This document shows, in pieces, positions 26,534 through 34,459 of a DNA stretch of 64,000 nucleotides. The notes under the pieces were generated by a model. It was not told the DNA's origin. It was given only the letters and a program-made list of their open reading frames with translations, and did no database searches. The stretch covers positions 1 to 64,000 of the forward strand of contig JANRLY010000054.1 of assembly GCA_033762075.1 (NCBI GenBank). The letters are read 5' to 3'. Position 1 is the first letter of the stretch; each line of letters starts with the position of its first letter. The stretch comes from VFKI01 sp033762075 (GTDB taxonomy: Bacteria > Pseudomonadota > Gammaproteobacteria > DSM-16500). Both the position numbers and the translations under genes were made by a program.

Positions 26534-27607
26534 TTATGATGAAATTTCCACTTCCTCAAAATCTACTTTTTCAATTTGTAAAAAGCGTTGTGTAATTTTC
26601 TGGGCAGAAGTTTGAACGTCAGAAACATCAGCATGTGCTTGTGAAATATGGCGCGCGAGATTATCCATGCGTTTTTGGAAACGATCAAAATCACCTGATA
26701 AGGCGTGTAAATGTTTTTGAATGATATGTAATTGCTCACGTGTGGCAGCATCTTTTAATACAGCACGCGCTGTCGTGAGAACAGCCATCATTGTCGTGGG
26801 AGATACAATCCAAACACGTGCGCGATGAGCTAATTCAATTAATTCCGGATAGCGTGAGTGAATTTCTGAAAAAATAGATTCAGCTGGAATAAACATGACA
26901 GCCCCTTCGGCTGTTTCACCTGGAATAATATATTTTTCAGAAATGTCTTGAATATGTTTTTTAATGTCGAGTTTAAATTGTTGCTCAGCGGTTTTACGTT
27001 CTTGCTCCCCAAATTGCGTGTCAATCATAATGCGAAAATTTTCGAGGGGAAACTTAGCATCGATCGCCATATTGCCAGAAGGGGCAGGCAAGAAGAGTAC
27101 GCAATCTGCACGCTTACCATTACTAAAAGTATGCTGAAATGAGAAACTTTTTTCCGGCAAGAGATTGTGAATCAACGCTGATAGTTGAACTTCACCAAAG
27201 GCACCCCGTGAGCGCTTATCTGTTAATATTTCTTGTAAGCTAACGACGCTATTGGACAATTCAGACATTTTTTTCTGGGCGGCATCAATCATCGCTAAAC
27301 GTTTAATAACATCGGTGAAAGTTTCTGTGGTCTTTTCAAAACCGCGCGTGAGCCTTTGATCCACCTGTTGAGTAATTTCTTTCAAGCGTGTATCTGTTGC
27401 AGTCGTGAGAGTCTCGACACGTTTGCCTAATTCAGAAGAATATTGTGTGAGCGCTTCACCTACTTGTTGTCGTGTTTCTTGCATGCCTTGTTGTAAGGAA
27501 TCTTGTAAGATTTTTAAGGTTTGCAAATCATGTTGTTTCATTTGCTGGCGCAATAATAGAAAAATAACAACAATGACAAGTAAGGTTATCGTAATGATCT
27601 GAAGCAT
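26534..27607 (-). CDS. rmuC: DNA recombination protein RmuC
   Basis: RmuC limits DNA inversion and rearrangement at short inverted repeats and is thought to have a PD-(D/E)XK-type nuclease fold. The 357-residue protein starts with one membrane helix (about 3-20), then a long coiled coil (about 25-120: QQGMQETRQQVGEAL, TDTRLKEITQQVDQRL). The RmuC core follows with KRSRGAFGEVQLSALI, MAIDAKFPLENF and the conserved MFIPAESIFSEI. GAGGA precedes ATG 27607. It lies only 2 nt after thiY on the same strand, so it may be read through from the riboswitch-controlled thi operon. Confidence 0.93.
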   Translation of the reverse strand: MLQIITITLLVIVVIFLLLRQQMKQHDLQTLKILQDSLQQGMQETRQQVGEALTQYSSELGKRVETLTTATDTRLKEITQQVDQRLTRGFEKTTETFTDVIKRLAMIDAAQKKMSELSNSVVSLQEILTDKRSRGAFGEVQLSALIHNLLPEKSFSFQHTFSNGKRADCVLFLPAPSGNMAIDAKFPLENFRIMIDTQFGEQERKTAEQQFKLDIKKHIQDISEKYIIPGETAEGAVMFIPAESIFSEIHSRYPELIELAHRARVWIVSPTTMMAVLTTARAVLKDAATREQLHIIQKHLHALSGDFDRFQKRMDNLARHISQAHADVSDVQTSAQKITQRFLQIEKVDFEEVEISS

Positions 27608-27609
27608 AA

Positions 27610-28536
27610 CTATCCTCTAAAGTATCCTTGGATGGGCAATGGATGATGAATCATTTTATTTTCAAGCATAAACGTCTGAAAACGCTGCCATTGATCTTTG
27701 TTAAAATAACCGGGATCTTTTGCGAAGTAGGGTAGTGTAGCATGCCATGTTTTTTCATTCAGCTGGTTTTTTTGCGCAGGATAGCGTTGGATAAATAATT
27801 GCCAAGATTTTTGGGGATGTTGTTTTAAATAACGAGTTGCTTCTTTTATCGCGGCTAGAAAATCAGTCCAGCGCTGATCATACTTTTGTTTAGCATTAAT
27901 CACGTAAATGAGTTCGCTATAGTCTGGGACGCCATATTTTTCAGGTAAAAAAATACGAGCCGGTTTTCCTGCGAGCGTCATTTGCGTGACTTCGAGTGTG
28001 CGCATGACACCAGTGACGGCGTCGACTTTTTCTGAGAGTAAGGCTTGAGTTAAATCATAATGGACATTGATATGCTCAATATCAGACATCGACATTTTTT
28101 CATGATGTAGCATTGTGCTTAGCATAATACTATTTAATTGTCCGCCGCTATAACCAATGCGTTTCCCTTTTAAATCGTGGATCGAAGTGATACCGCTTTT
28201 TTGTAATACGGCCAAACAATCGAGTGGATGATCGATCAATGTGCCTAGGGCAATAAGGGGCAAGCCTTGATCGACTTGCATCATGAAGCGAGGTTCGTAA
28301 GTGATGGCAACATCAGCTTTGCTTGCTGCGACTAATTTAGGTGGATCTGATGGATCTGCGGGTCCGATCAAAGTAACATCTAAATGATGTTTCGTAAAAA
28401 ATCCTTTTTCTTTCGCAATAATTAAAGGCGCATGATCAGGATTTGCAAACCAGTCCAATAAAACAGTAAGCTTTTGTTGAGCTTCAGCAGTTAAACACCA
28501 AGTGAATATTACACAGAATAAAAATATTTTTTTCAT
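27610..28536 (-). CDS. thiY: ThiY-like ABC substrate-binding protein (thiamine/pyrimidine precursor)
   Basis: This periplasmic binding protein of the NMT1/THI5-like family delivers a thiamine pyrimidine precursor (HMP or formylaminopyrimidine type) to its ABC transporter. The precursor of about 308 residues has a signal peptide ending near AEAQ (residue 20). It continues with LLDWFANPDHAPLIIAKEKGFF, the family's ligand-site segment, and GKRIGYSGGQLNS. ATG 28536 is chosen over an upstream in-frame start because it begins a proper signal peptide and has GGTGGG ahead. It overlaps thiX by 4 nt. The TPP riboswitch upstream of thiZ supports the vitamin-B1 role. The exact ligand is not determined. 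Confidence 0.88.
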   Translation of the reverse strand: MKKIFLFCVIFTWCLTAEAQQKLTVLLDWFANPDHAPLIIAKEKGFFTKHHLDVTLIGPADPSDPPKLVAASKADVAITYEPRFMMQVDQGLPLIALGTLIDHPLDCLAVLQKSGITSIHDLKGKRIGYSGGQLNSIMLSTMLHHEKMSMSDIEHINVHYDLTQALLSEKVDAVTGVMRTLEVTQMTLAGKPARIFLPEKYGVPDYSELIYVINAKQKYDQRWTDFLAAIKEATRYLKQHPQKSWQLFIQRYPAQKNQLNEKTWHATLPYFAKDPGYFNKDQWQRFQTFMLENKMIHHPLPIQGYFRG

Positions 28537-29270
28537 TTTTCCCACCAAATAAAATAACATAATAATTTATCAACACTAAAAAAGAGCAATAAAGAAAAAA
28601 TAACTAACACAAATAAACCTGCAAACATTAAATCAATTTGCAAATTGGCATTCGCATTCATAATTAAATACCCTAGGCCATGACTTGCGCCGACCCATTC
28701 GCCGACAATAGCGCCAATCGGTGCAACAGCTGTTGCAACACGAACACCTGAAGCTAATTGTGGTAATGCTGCTGGGAGTTGAATATGCCAAAAATAGCGA
28801 GATTTTTTTGCATTCATTGTTGCTGCTAAATTTTTCCAACCCAAAGGTGTTTGTTTGAGGCCATCGAAAAATGCACTGGTCACTGGAAAAAAAATCATCA
28901 ACATGGTCGTGACAATTTTTGAAGTCATACCATAGCCGAACCAAACAACTAATAAAGGTGCGATAGCAAAAACCGGTAATGCTTGACTAGCGATCAGAAG
29001 TGGAAATAACCAAAAGCGTAATGGACGCATTAATACCATGCCAATCGCTGCAAAACTGCCTGCCCAGACACCCAGTAATAATCCTAGAATAGTTTCTAGG
29101 ATTGTTGTTTTCGATTCGAAAAAAATAAGAGCAGCATTTTTTTGAAGTGCGAATAAAACTTGCATGGGGCTGGGTAAAATATAGGGCGGCAATTGAAAAA
29201 ATAAGACAATCAAATACCACATGCAGCATAAACTCAACAATGTGATACAACTTGCGGAAAGTGCTTTCAT
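28533..29270 (-). CDS. thiX: ThiX-like ABC transporter permease
   Basis: This is the 245-residue inner-membrane permease of the SsuC/TauC/ThiX type, with six hydrophobic segments. The EAA-loop signature that contacts the ATPase is visible as AATMNAKKSRYFWHIQLPAA near residues 145-165, followed by PQLASGVRVATAVAPIGAIVGEW. It overlaps thiZ (29267-29270) and thiY (28533-28536) by 4 nt each, which means coupled translation. With thiZ and thiY it makes a complete importer under the TPP riboswitch. Confidence 0.9.
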   Translation of the reverse strand: MKALSASCITLLSLCCMWYLIVLFFQLPPYILPSPMQVLFALQKNAALIFFESKTTILETILGLLLGVWAGSFAAIGMVLMRPLRFWLFPLLIASQALPVFAIAPLLVVWFGYGMTSKIVTTMLMIFFPVTSAFFDGLKQTPLGWKNLAATMNAKKSRYFWHIQLPAALPQLASGVRVATAVAPIGAIVGEWVGASHGLGYLIMNANANLQIDLMFAGLFVLVIFSLLLFFSVDKLLCYFIWWEK

Positions 29271-30028
29271 GTGGATTGCCTTTTTGCTGCGGTCAACTGA
29301 TGAAATAATTCCATTTGCACGGAAATTAAGAGGGGATCATTAAAATCACGTAACGGTTGAGTTGTTGGCATTTTAATCGCAGTTGCAGTGACGGGCCTTC
29401 CCGATAAAACATAAATACTATTGGCTATACGTAACGCTTCGGAAGGATCATGCGTAACAAATAAAACAGTACGTTCTTTAAATAATTCTGTAACTAATAT
29501 TTGTAATTCGTATCGAGTGATGGCATCAACAGCAGAGAAAGGTTCGTCCATCAAAATGATTGGACGATCTTCGAGTAATGTTCGGATGAGTGCAACACGT
29601 TGACGCATTCCACCTGATAATTGATGGGGAAAATAATGTTCTTTCCCACTTAAGCCTGTTTTGACAAAAAGTGCATGAGCTTTTTCCTGCAAGGCTGGTG
29701 TGGCTGTCCCGCGTAAACGCGCACCAGAGAGAACATTCTCTATAGCAGAGCACCACGGAAATAATAAATCAGATTGAGACATCCATGCGATGCGGGAGGT
29801 CAAAGGTTGTTGGTCGCCACAAATGATTTCACCGGTGTACTGGACAGCGGTCGAATTCGGAAAACTCAGTCCAGCTAATAAATTGAGTAATACACTTTTG
29901 CCGACCCCACTTGGGCCTAATAAACAGGTGCAATGATTTGCTTGTAGTGTTAATGAGAATTGGTCAAAGATGATTGTATCATCAAATGCAAGATATAAAT
30001 TTTCGATGTGGACTGTTGAATCAATCAC
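29267..30028 (-). CDS. thiZ: ThiZ-like ABC transporter ATP-binding protein
   Basis: This 253-residue ATPase energises the ThiXY importer. Walker A GPSGVGKS lies near residues 38-45, the ABC signature LSGGMRQR near 136-143, Walker B IILMDEPFSAVD near 155-166, and the switch His is in LFVTHDPSEAL. The start is GTG 30028, and its Shine-Dalgarno AGGAAG (30037-30042) lies within the 3' end of the TPP aptamer, seven bases ahead of the start. This suggests ligand-dependent masking of translation, the usual mode in gram-negative bacteria. It is the first gene of thiZ-thiX-thiY. Confidence 0.92.
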   Translation of the reverse strand: MIDSTVHIENLYLAFDDTIIFDQFSLTLQANHCTCLLGPSGVGKSVLLNLLAGLSFPNSTAVQYTGEIICGDQQPLTSRIAWMSQSDLLFPWCSAIENVLSGARLRGTATPALQEKAHALFVKTGLSGKEHYFPHQLSGGMRQRVALIRTLLEDRPIILMDEPFSAVDAITRYELQILVTELFKERTVLFVTHDPSEALRIANSIYVLSGRPVTATAIKMPTTQPLRDFNDPLLISVQMELFHQLTAAKRQST

Positions 30029-30033
30029 GTCAG

Positions 30034-30219
30034 TGCTTCCTACGCTGGTATTAACCAGATCAGGTTAAAGGGTTTACTTCAAGATTAATTTGTGTCAGTG
30101 ATTCTGTTTTTTCTAGGCAATGGATTGCTATTTTACTTGCTCTGAACTACAAAACAGAATCAGAGAAACGATATACAAATTTCACTCTTAAAATATCTCA
30201 GCCCGAAGGCACCCCTGAT
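30034..30219 (-). promoter_or_regulatory. TPP (THI-box) riboswitch with repeat in the P3 arm
   Basis: On the minus strand the conserved 5' half has GGGGTGC (30209-30215) and GGCTGAGA (30196-30203). The 3' half has ACCCTTTAACCTGATC (30058-30073) followed by TACCAGCGTAGGAAGCA (30034-30050). These are the hallmark blocks of the thiamine pyrophosphate aptamer. The distance between halves is about 122 nt, much longer than usual, because a palindromic repeat (30098-30163) sits in the P3 arm. Flanking AATTTGT/ACAAATT (30087-30093, 30175-30181) can extend P3. The thiZ ribosome-binding site overlaps the aptamer's end. Confidence 0.93.
30098..30163. repeat. Palindromic MITE-like repeat, copy 2 (inside riboswitch)
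   Basis: The left end GTGATTCTGTTTT and right end AAAACAGAATCAG form an imperfect inverted repeat with the same ends and TTCTAGGCAATGG core as the copy at 5220-5306, but a shorter loop and several small deletions in the left arm. It lies wholly within the variable P3 arm of the TPP riboswitch. Confidence 0.8.
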
Positions 30220-30235
30220 GACTTAAGATTCGCGC

Positions 30236-30264
30236 ACTATAAATACTTTGAGCAAAAATTACAA
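30236..30264 (-). promoter_or_regulatory. Probable promoter of the thiZXY operon
   Basis: On the minus strand, -35-like TTGTAA (30259-30264) and -10-like TATAGT (30236-30241) are 17 bp apart. The -35 overlaps the stop codon of the upstream rseP-like gene. Transcription would begin just ahead of the riboswitch. Confidence 0.5.
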
Positions 30265-31356
30265 CCGCATAATATCATTGAAAATAGCCTGTATAGAAAG
30301 CAAGATAATAAACACGATACCAAGCCGATAGGCTATAAGCATAATTCTATCTGGAATTGGTCGACCGATAACACGCTCAATGCATTGAAAGAGTAAATGT
30401 CCGCCATCTAAACCTGGAATCGGTAAGATATTAATAATGCCGATGGCTATGCTGAGAAAAGCCAGAAAGCTCATAAAGGCAACCAAGCCTTCATGTAAGG
30501 CAGCACCAGCCGTTGAAAAAATCGAAATGGGACCGCCCAAGCTTTGCAATGACACTTTTCCGGTGATGAGTTTTAAGATGAAATCAAAATTGAGCCAGAT
30601 GAAATCACGTGTATTTTGCCAAGCATGTGAGAAAGCTTGCACAGGGCCATATTGGTTGTGATGCAACATATGCGGCGGTAAAGTGCCTGATTTGGGTGCA
30701 TAGACTTCAATACCTAGACTGCCGATGGGATCAGGGTTTAAGTTATCCATTTTCCAAGTGGTGAGGTTTAAAATATGTTCTTGTGTCATTCCTAAACTAG
30801 AGCGTGTCGTGACGATTAATGTGTCGCGATTACCAGTATGAGAAAGTATACGTATCACCACTGACATCCAGCTGCTCACAGGAGTGTGGTCGATTTGTAT
30901 AATCTCTTGTTTTGGAAGTAAGCCTGCTTCTGCGGCAATGGAGTGCGGTGTGACCTTACCAATCACGGGTAAAACACTGGTGAAGCCGATCATGAAAATG
31001 AGCCAGTATAAAAATAAAGCGAGTACAAAATTAACTAAAGGCCCAGCTGCAATAATGATAAATTTTTTCCAAAATGCTTGATGATGAAATGTAAATGCTT
31101 GATAAGCTTTTGGAACTTTTTCACCAGCTTCTTCACCCAGTAATTTTACATAGCCGCCCAGTGGAATAGCTGAAAGCGCGTATTCAGTACCTGTTTGATC
31201 AAATTTAGAAAATAACACACGTCCAAATCCAATTGAAAAACGTAGTACGCGAACGCCTAATAAACGCGCTGCGATAAAATGACCAAATTCATGCAAGCCA
31301 ATAATAATTAGGATGGTGAGTAAAAAACTCAGAATAAAAATGCTAACGCTTACCAA
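30259..31356 (-). CDS. rseP: RseP-like site-2 intramembrane metalloprotease (single PDZ)
   Basis: This family cleaves membrane-embedded substrates such as anti-sigma factors. The 365-residue protein has the zinc motif HEFGH at residues 22-26 in the first helix and the second-site LDGGH near 316-320, both diagnostic for S2P proteases. Length and spacing leave room for about one PDZ domain (roughly 125-210), whereas E. coli RseP (about 450) has two. The start is TTG 31356 with GGAGGG six to seven bases upstream; no ATG precedes the first helix. It lies 2 nt after rlpA in a cell-wall operon rather than next to bamA, so it could be a paralogue of a canonical RseP elsewhere. Confidence 0.88.
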   Translation of the reverse strand: MVSVSIFILSFLLTILIIIGLHEFGHFIAARLLGVRVLRFSIGFGRVLFSKFDQTGTEYALSAIPLGGYVKLLGEEAGEKVPKAYQAFTFHHQAFWKKFIIIAAGPLVNFVLALFLYWLIFMIGFTSVLPVIGKVTPHSIAAEAGLLPKQEIIQIDHTPVSSWMSVVIRILSHTGNRDTLIVTTRSSLGMTQEHILNLTTWKMDNLNPDPIGSLGIEVYAPKSGTLPPHMLHHNQYGPVQAFSHAWQNTRDFIWLNFDFILKLITGKVSLQSLGGPISIFSTAGAALHEGLVAFMSFLAFLSIAIGIINILPIPGLDGGHLLFQCIERVIGRPIPDRIMLIAYRLGIVFIILLSIQAIFNDIMRL

Positions 31357-31358
31357 AA

Positions 31359-32426
31359 TTATCCCTCCGCTTGATGCTGTATCAAATGTGAATCTAAGCC
31401 AGACATTTTGAGTTGTTTGCGAATGCGATTTGCTGTGACCGTATCATGTATGGGACCGATTTCAACATGATAGAGATTGTGATGATTTGAACGTCTAGTG
31501 ATTTGTACAGGAGATGATAATAAATGATTTAATTTTTTTTGCAAGCGCTCAGCAAAATGGCGTTGTGAAAAGGCGCCCAATTGTAAATAAATCACGTGAT
31601 GATGAGTGCGTTTTGCGCTGGCTAACCAAACAGGATGATGATTGTCTCTGATAGGCTTTGCTGAATCGTAATGGGTAGGATCAATCGCTTCGATGTCGAC
31701 ATAAGCTGTGCCATGCGCAAGCATGCCTAATTTTTTTGCGGCAACATAAGATAAATCAATGATGCGCCCTGGCGCGAAAGGGCCTCTATCGTTGACTTTA
31801 ACAATGATGCGTCGGCCATTTTTTAAGTTGGTGACACGAACATATGTAGGTAAAGGTAATGTTTTATGCGCAGCAGTCATGGCTAACATATTATAACGTT
31901 CGCCACTGGATGTTTTGTGTGAGTCAAATTGAGTCCCATACCAAGAAGCAATACCACGTTGTTTGAAATGACGACTGCTTGATAACACATGATAATATTG
32001 TCCGTACACTTCGTAATTACGATTACCATACTTGCTCAGCGGCTCAACTTTAGGTTTTGCATCAGAAATTTTAGAAGCATCCACTGGAAATGAAGGTGGG
32101 CCATCATGATGCATTGTGGAACAAGCGGACAAAAAAGCAATAAATAATAGTAAATAAGATAATTTTAAAATCCCCCTCAATCCCTCTTTTTCAAAGGGGG
32201 AAGGTTTAGCGGACAATTTTAAAATCCCCCTCAATCCCTCTTTTTCAAAGGGGGAAGTTTTAGCAGGCAATTTAAACATCTCTCTCAATCCCATTTTTTC
32301 AAAGAGGGAAGCTTTAGCAGACAATTTTAAAATCCCTCTTTCAAAGAGCGAAGCGCTATAAAGCTTCCCCCTTTGAAAAAGGAGAATTGAGAGGGATTGA
32401 ATGAAATTATTATTTTGTTTAACCAT
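31359..32426 (-). CDS. rlpA: RlpA septal-ring lytic transglycosylase lipoprotein with repeat-expanded N terminus
   Basis: RlpA is an outer-membrane lipoprotein that cleaves denuded peptidoglycan at the septum. It has a lipobox (FLSAC) near residue 102, a double-psi barrel (RGIASWYG...SSGERYN...VKVNDRGPF) near 155-235, and a C-terminal SPOR domain. Unusually, about 90 residues precede the signal peptide: three near-perfect 18-residue repeats of the type ILKLSAKPSPFEKEGLRG plus a partial unit, all encoded by palindromic 54-bp DNA repeats. ATG 32426 overlaps the mltB stop (ATGGTTAA), consistent with coupled translation. An internal TTG just before the signal peptide is an alternative start. The frame stays open throughout. 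Confidence 0.88.
   Translation of the reverse strand: MVKQNNNFIQSLSILLFQRGKLYSASLFERGILKLSAKASLFEKMGLREMFKLPAKTSPFEKEGLRGILKLSAKPSPFEKEGLRGILKLSYLLLFIAFLSACSTMHHDGPPSFPVDASKISDAKPKVEPLSKYGNRNYEVYGQYYHVLSSSRHFKQRGIASWYGTQFDSHKTSSGERYNMLAMTAAHKTLPLPTYVRVTNLKNGRRIIVKVNDRGPFAPGRIIDLSYVAAKKLGMLAHGTAYVDIEAIDPTHYDSAKPIRDNHHPVWLASAKRTHHHVIYLQLGAFSQRHFAERLQKKLNHLLSSPVQITRRSNHHNLYHVEIGPIHDTVTANRIRKQLKMSGLDSHLIQHQAEG
32161..32400. repeat. Tandem 54-bp palindromic repeats inside rlpA 5' end
   Basis: On the plus strand, units beginning AATTTTAAAATC start at about 32161, 32215, 32269 and 32323, a constant 54-bp period. Each unit contains a CCCCCTCAATCCCTC block and a TTCAAAGGGGGAAG block that can fold on itself. 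The last unit is truncated, and an inverted copy follows (AAGCTTCCCCC at about 32371 onward). Because 54 is divisible by three, each unit adds 18 amino acids to RlpA. Confidence 0.9.
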
Positions 32427-33315
32427 TATGCGCCTTACCTTTTAAATCTTTAATTTGATTACTGAGTTGATAAACAGCCATGACGTAGAGATCGCTCGTA
32501 TTGTAACGTTTAATGACGTCAAAATTAGGGTAGGTTTTCCAATATTCTTTGCTGAAATAATTTTGTAATTCAACAACACGTGTTTTGCTTTTTTTAGAAA
32601 GTTGTTGGCTGATGCGTTTAGCAATAGGTTGATCCGGTTTCCAGCCGTGACGGCTATAATAATTTGCTACACTGAGAATAATATCGGCTTCATTATGATA
32701 TAAATCAGGTTGTTTGCCTTTTTTAGCACTTACAGCATAAAGCCGATAACTATCTGGCATAAATTGTAATTGGCCAATGGCGCCAGCATAAGAGCCTTTT
32801 AATATGTAAGGATCAAGATGTTGCTCGCGCGTTAACAGCAAAAATTCTTCTAATTCATATTTAAAAAAACCAGCACGTGGAGAATCACTGAACGCAATAT
32901 TTGTGAGGGCGTCGATAACGCGATATCTTCCGACATTTTTGCCGTATTTTGTTTCAATACCAATGGTCGCAACAATGATGCCGGCAGGAATGTGATATTT
33001 TTTTTCTGCTTGAGTTAAGATTTTTTGATTTCGCTTCCAAAAATCAAGTCCATCATGCACGCGTCCTCTGGTGACAAACAAAATGCGATAAATAAACCAA
33101 GGTTGCTTTTCAAGAGGTGCTTTAATTTGTTTAAGCGTCGAAGGCCTTGCTTTAACGGAGCTAAATAATTTGACGAGTTCTTTTTCTTTAAAATGATGTT
33201 TTGTCACCATTTCATGTATAAATTTTTGAACAGCGGGTTTTGTAGAAAAGTCCGTTTTAGCAAAAAGTGCTTGCGGTATTAGAAGCAATAAAATAAGGGT
33301 TAAAAAACTTCGCAT
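32419..33315 (-). CDS. mltB: Lytic murein transglycosylase B
   Basis: MltB cleaves the glycan backbone of peptidoglycan with formation of anhydromuramic ends. The 298-residue precursor has a signal peptide (MRSFLTLILLLLIPQALFA). It continues with the MltB family pattern: IVATIGIETKYGKNVGRYRV carrying the catalytic Glu, FAYSDSPRAGFFKYEL-like FSDSPRAGFF, and GSYAGAIGQLQFMPDSYR. There is no lipobox, so it is a soluble periplasmic form, unlike E. coli MltB. ATG 33315 with GGAG is preferred to an upstream GTG. It lies between rodA and rlpA, and its stop overlaps the rlpA start. Confidence 0.93.
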   Translation of the reverse strand: MRSFLTLILLLLIPQALFAKTDFSTKPAVQKFIHEMVTKHHFKEKELVKLFSSVKARPSTLKQIKAPLEKQPWFIYRILFVTRGRVHDGLDFWKRNQKILTQAEKKYHIPAGIIVATIGIETKYGKNVGRYRVIDALTNIAFSDSPRAGFFKYELEEFLLLTREQHLDPYILKGSYAGAIGQLQFMPDSYRLYAVSAKKGKQPDLYHNEADIILSVANYYSRHGWKPDQPIAKRISQQLSKKSKTRVVELQNYFSKEYWKTYPNFDVIKRYNTSDLYVMAVYQLSNQIKDLKGKAHNG

Positions 33316-33340
33316 ACCAAAACTCCAGAAGTTCACAGGG

Positions 33341-34459
33341 TCAGGTTGTCAATAAACGCCTGTGCGTTTGAATTGACATGAGGATGCCAAAACCAGCCAT
33401 TAAAGTGACAAGTGATGAACCTCCGTAGCTTATCAGTGGAAGAGGTAAGCCTACAACAGGTAAGATGCCAATCACCATCCCGATGTTAATAAAAAAGGAT
33501 ACAAAAAAGGTTAATGCGATACTTCCTGCAAGCAGTCGACTGAAGGTATCTTGTGCATGAATCGCAATATACAAGCCACGCCAGACAATTAACATAAATA
33601 AACAAATTAAAATAATGGAACCTGCCAAGCCAAATTCTTCGCCGCACACTGCAAAAATGAAATCTGTTGAGTGTTCGGGTAAAAAATGCAAATGAGATTG
33701 TGTGCCATTGAGCCACCCTTTGCCAAATAATCCACCCGATCCAATGGCAATTTTGGATTGAATAATATGATAGCCTGCACCAAGCGGGTCTCTTTCAGGA
33801 TTTAAAAAAGTCAGAATTCTTTGTTTTTGGTAATCATGCATCACATACCAGACCATGGGTAACGCCAGTAATGCTGTACTAAGCAAGGTAATAATTAAAG
33901 AACTACTCATGCCAGCAAGTAATAAAACACTACACCCTGCAATCATTTCCATGATAGCTGTGCCTAAATCGGGTTGTTTAGCTGTGAGTAGTGTTGGAAT
34001 TAAAATAATTAATGCTGAAATAATTAAAGCGCGTAGAGAGATAGGTAGATGAATACGATGGTAATACCAAGCAAGAAACATGGGTAGAGCCAATTTTAAT
34101 AACTCTGACGGTTGAAAACGTAATAAACCTAAATTTAACCAGCGATCTGCACCTTTTCCACGATGGCCGACGACTAAAACCAATGTCAGTAATAATAAAC
34201 CGATAAAGTAAATCCAGGGAGCAAATCGCAAATAAGCTGCGGGAGAAATTTGAGCGAAAAGCAGCATGACGAGGACTGCTGCTCCTAAGTGCAAACATTG
34301 TTTGCTGATCACAGAGAAATCTTGTCCGCTGGCGCTATATAAAATCAGAAAACCTGCCATAGAAGTGAGAATGATACATATAAATAATGTTGTATCAATG
34401 TGAATGAGTTGCCAAAAAGTCCGGCGGTGCATCATACGCTCAGTGTATCGGGGTTTCAT
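33341..34459 (-). CDS. rodA: Rod-shape peptidoglycan polymerase RodA
   Basis: RodA is the SEDS-family glycosyltransferase of the elongasome and partners PBP2. The 372-residue protein has about ten transmembrane helices. Visible signatures are GKGADRWLNLG after helix 3, KLALPMFLAWY, AKQPDLGTA with the catalytic-site Asp region, LGAGYHIIQSKIAIGSGGLFGKGW, and LPEHSTDFIFAV. The last loop carries GLPLPLISYGGSS. ATG 34459 overlaps the mrdA stop by 20 nt. A second ATG pair at 34435 is also possible. It lies directly after mrdA, as in E. coli. Confidence 0.96.
   Translation of the reverse strand: MKPRYTERMMHRRTFWQLIHIDTTLFICIILTSMAGFLILYSASGQDFSVISKQCLHLGAAVLVMLLFAQISPAAYLRFAPWIYFIGLLLLTLVLVVGHRGKGADRWLNLGLLRFQPSELLKLALPMFLAWYYHRIHLPISLRALIISALIILIPTLLTAKQPDLGTAIMEMIAGCSVLLLAGMSSSLIITLLSTALLALPMVWYVMHDYQKQRILTFLNPERDPLGAGYHIIQSKIAIGSGGLFGKGWLNGTQSHLHFLPEHSTDFIFAVCGEEFGLAGSIILICLFMLIVWRGLYIAIHAQDTFSRLLAGSIALTFFVSFFINIGMVIGILPVVGLPLPLISYGGSSLVTLMAGFGILMSIQTHRRLLTT

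Noticed and set aside
30220..30227. Single CTTAAG near the thi promoter as a PmrA site
   Set aside because: Only one half-site is present, with no repeat at 11-bp spacing.
32161..32400. CRISPR-like array of 54-bp repeats
   Set aside because: Units are directly abutted with no unique spacers, are read in frame as protein, and no cas genes are present.
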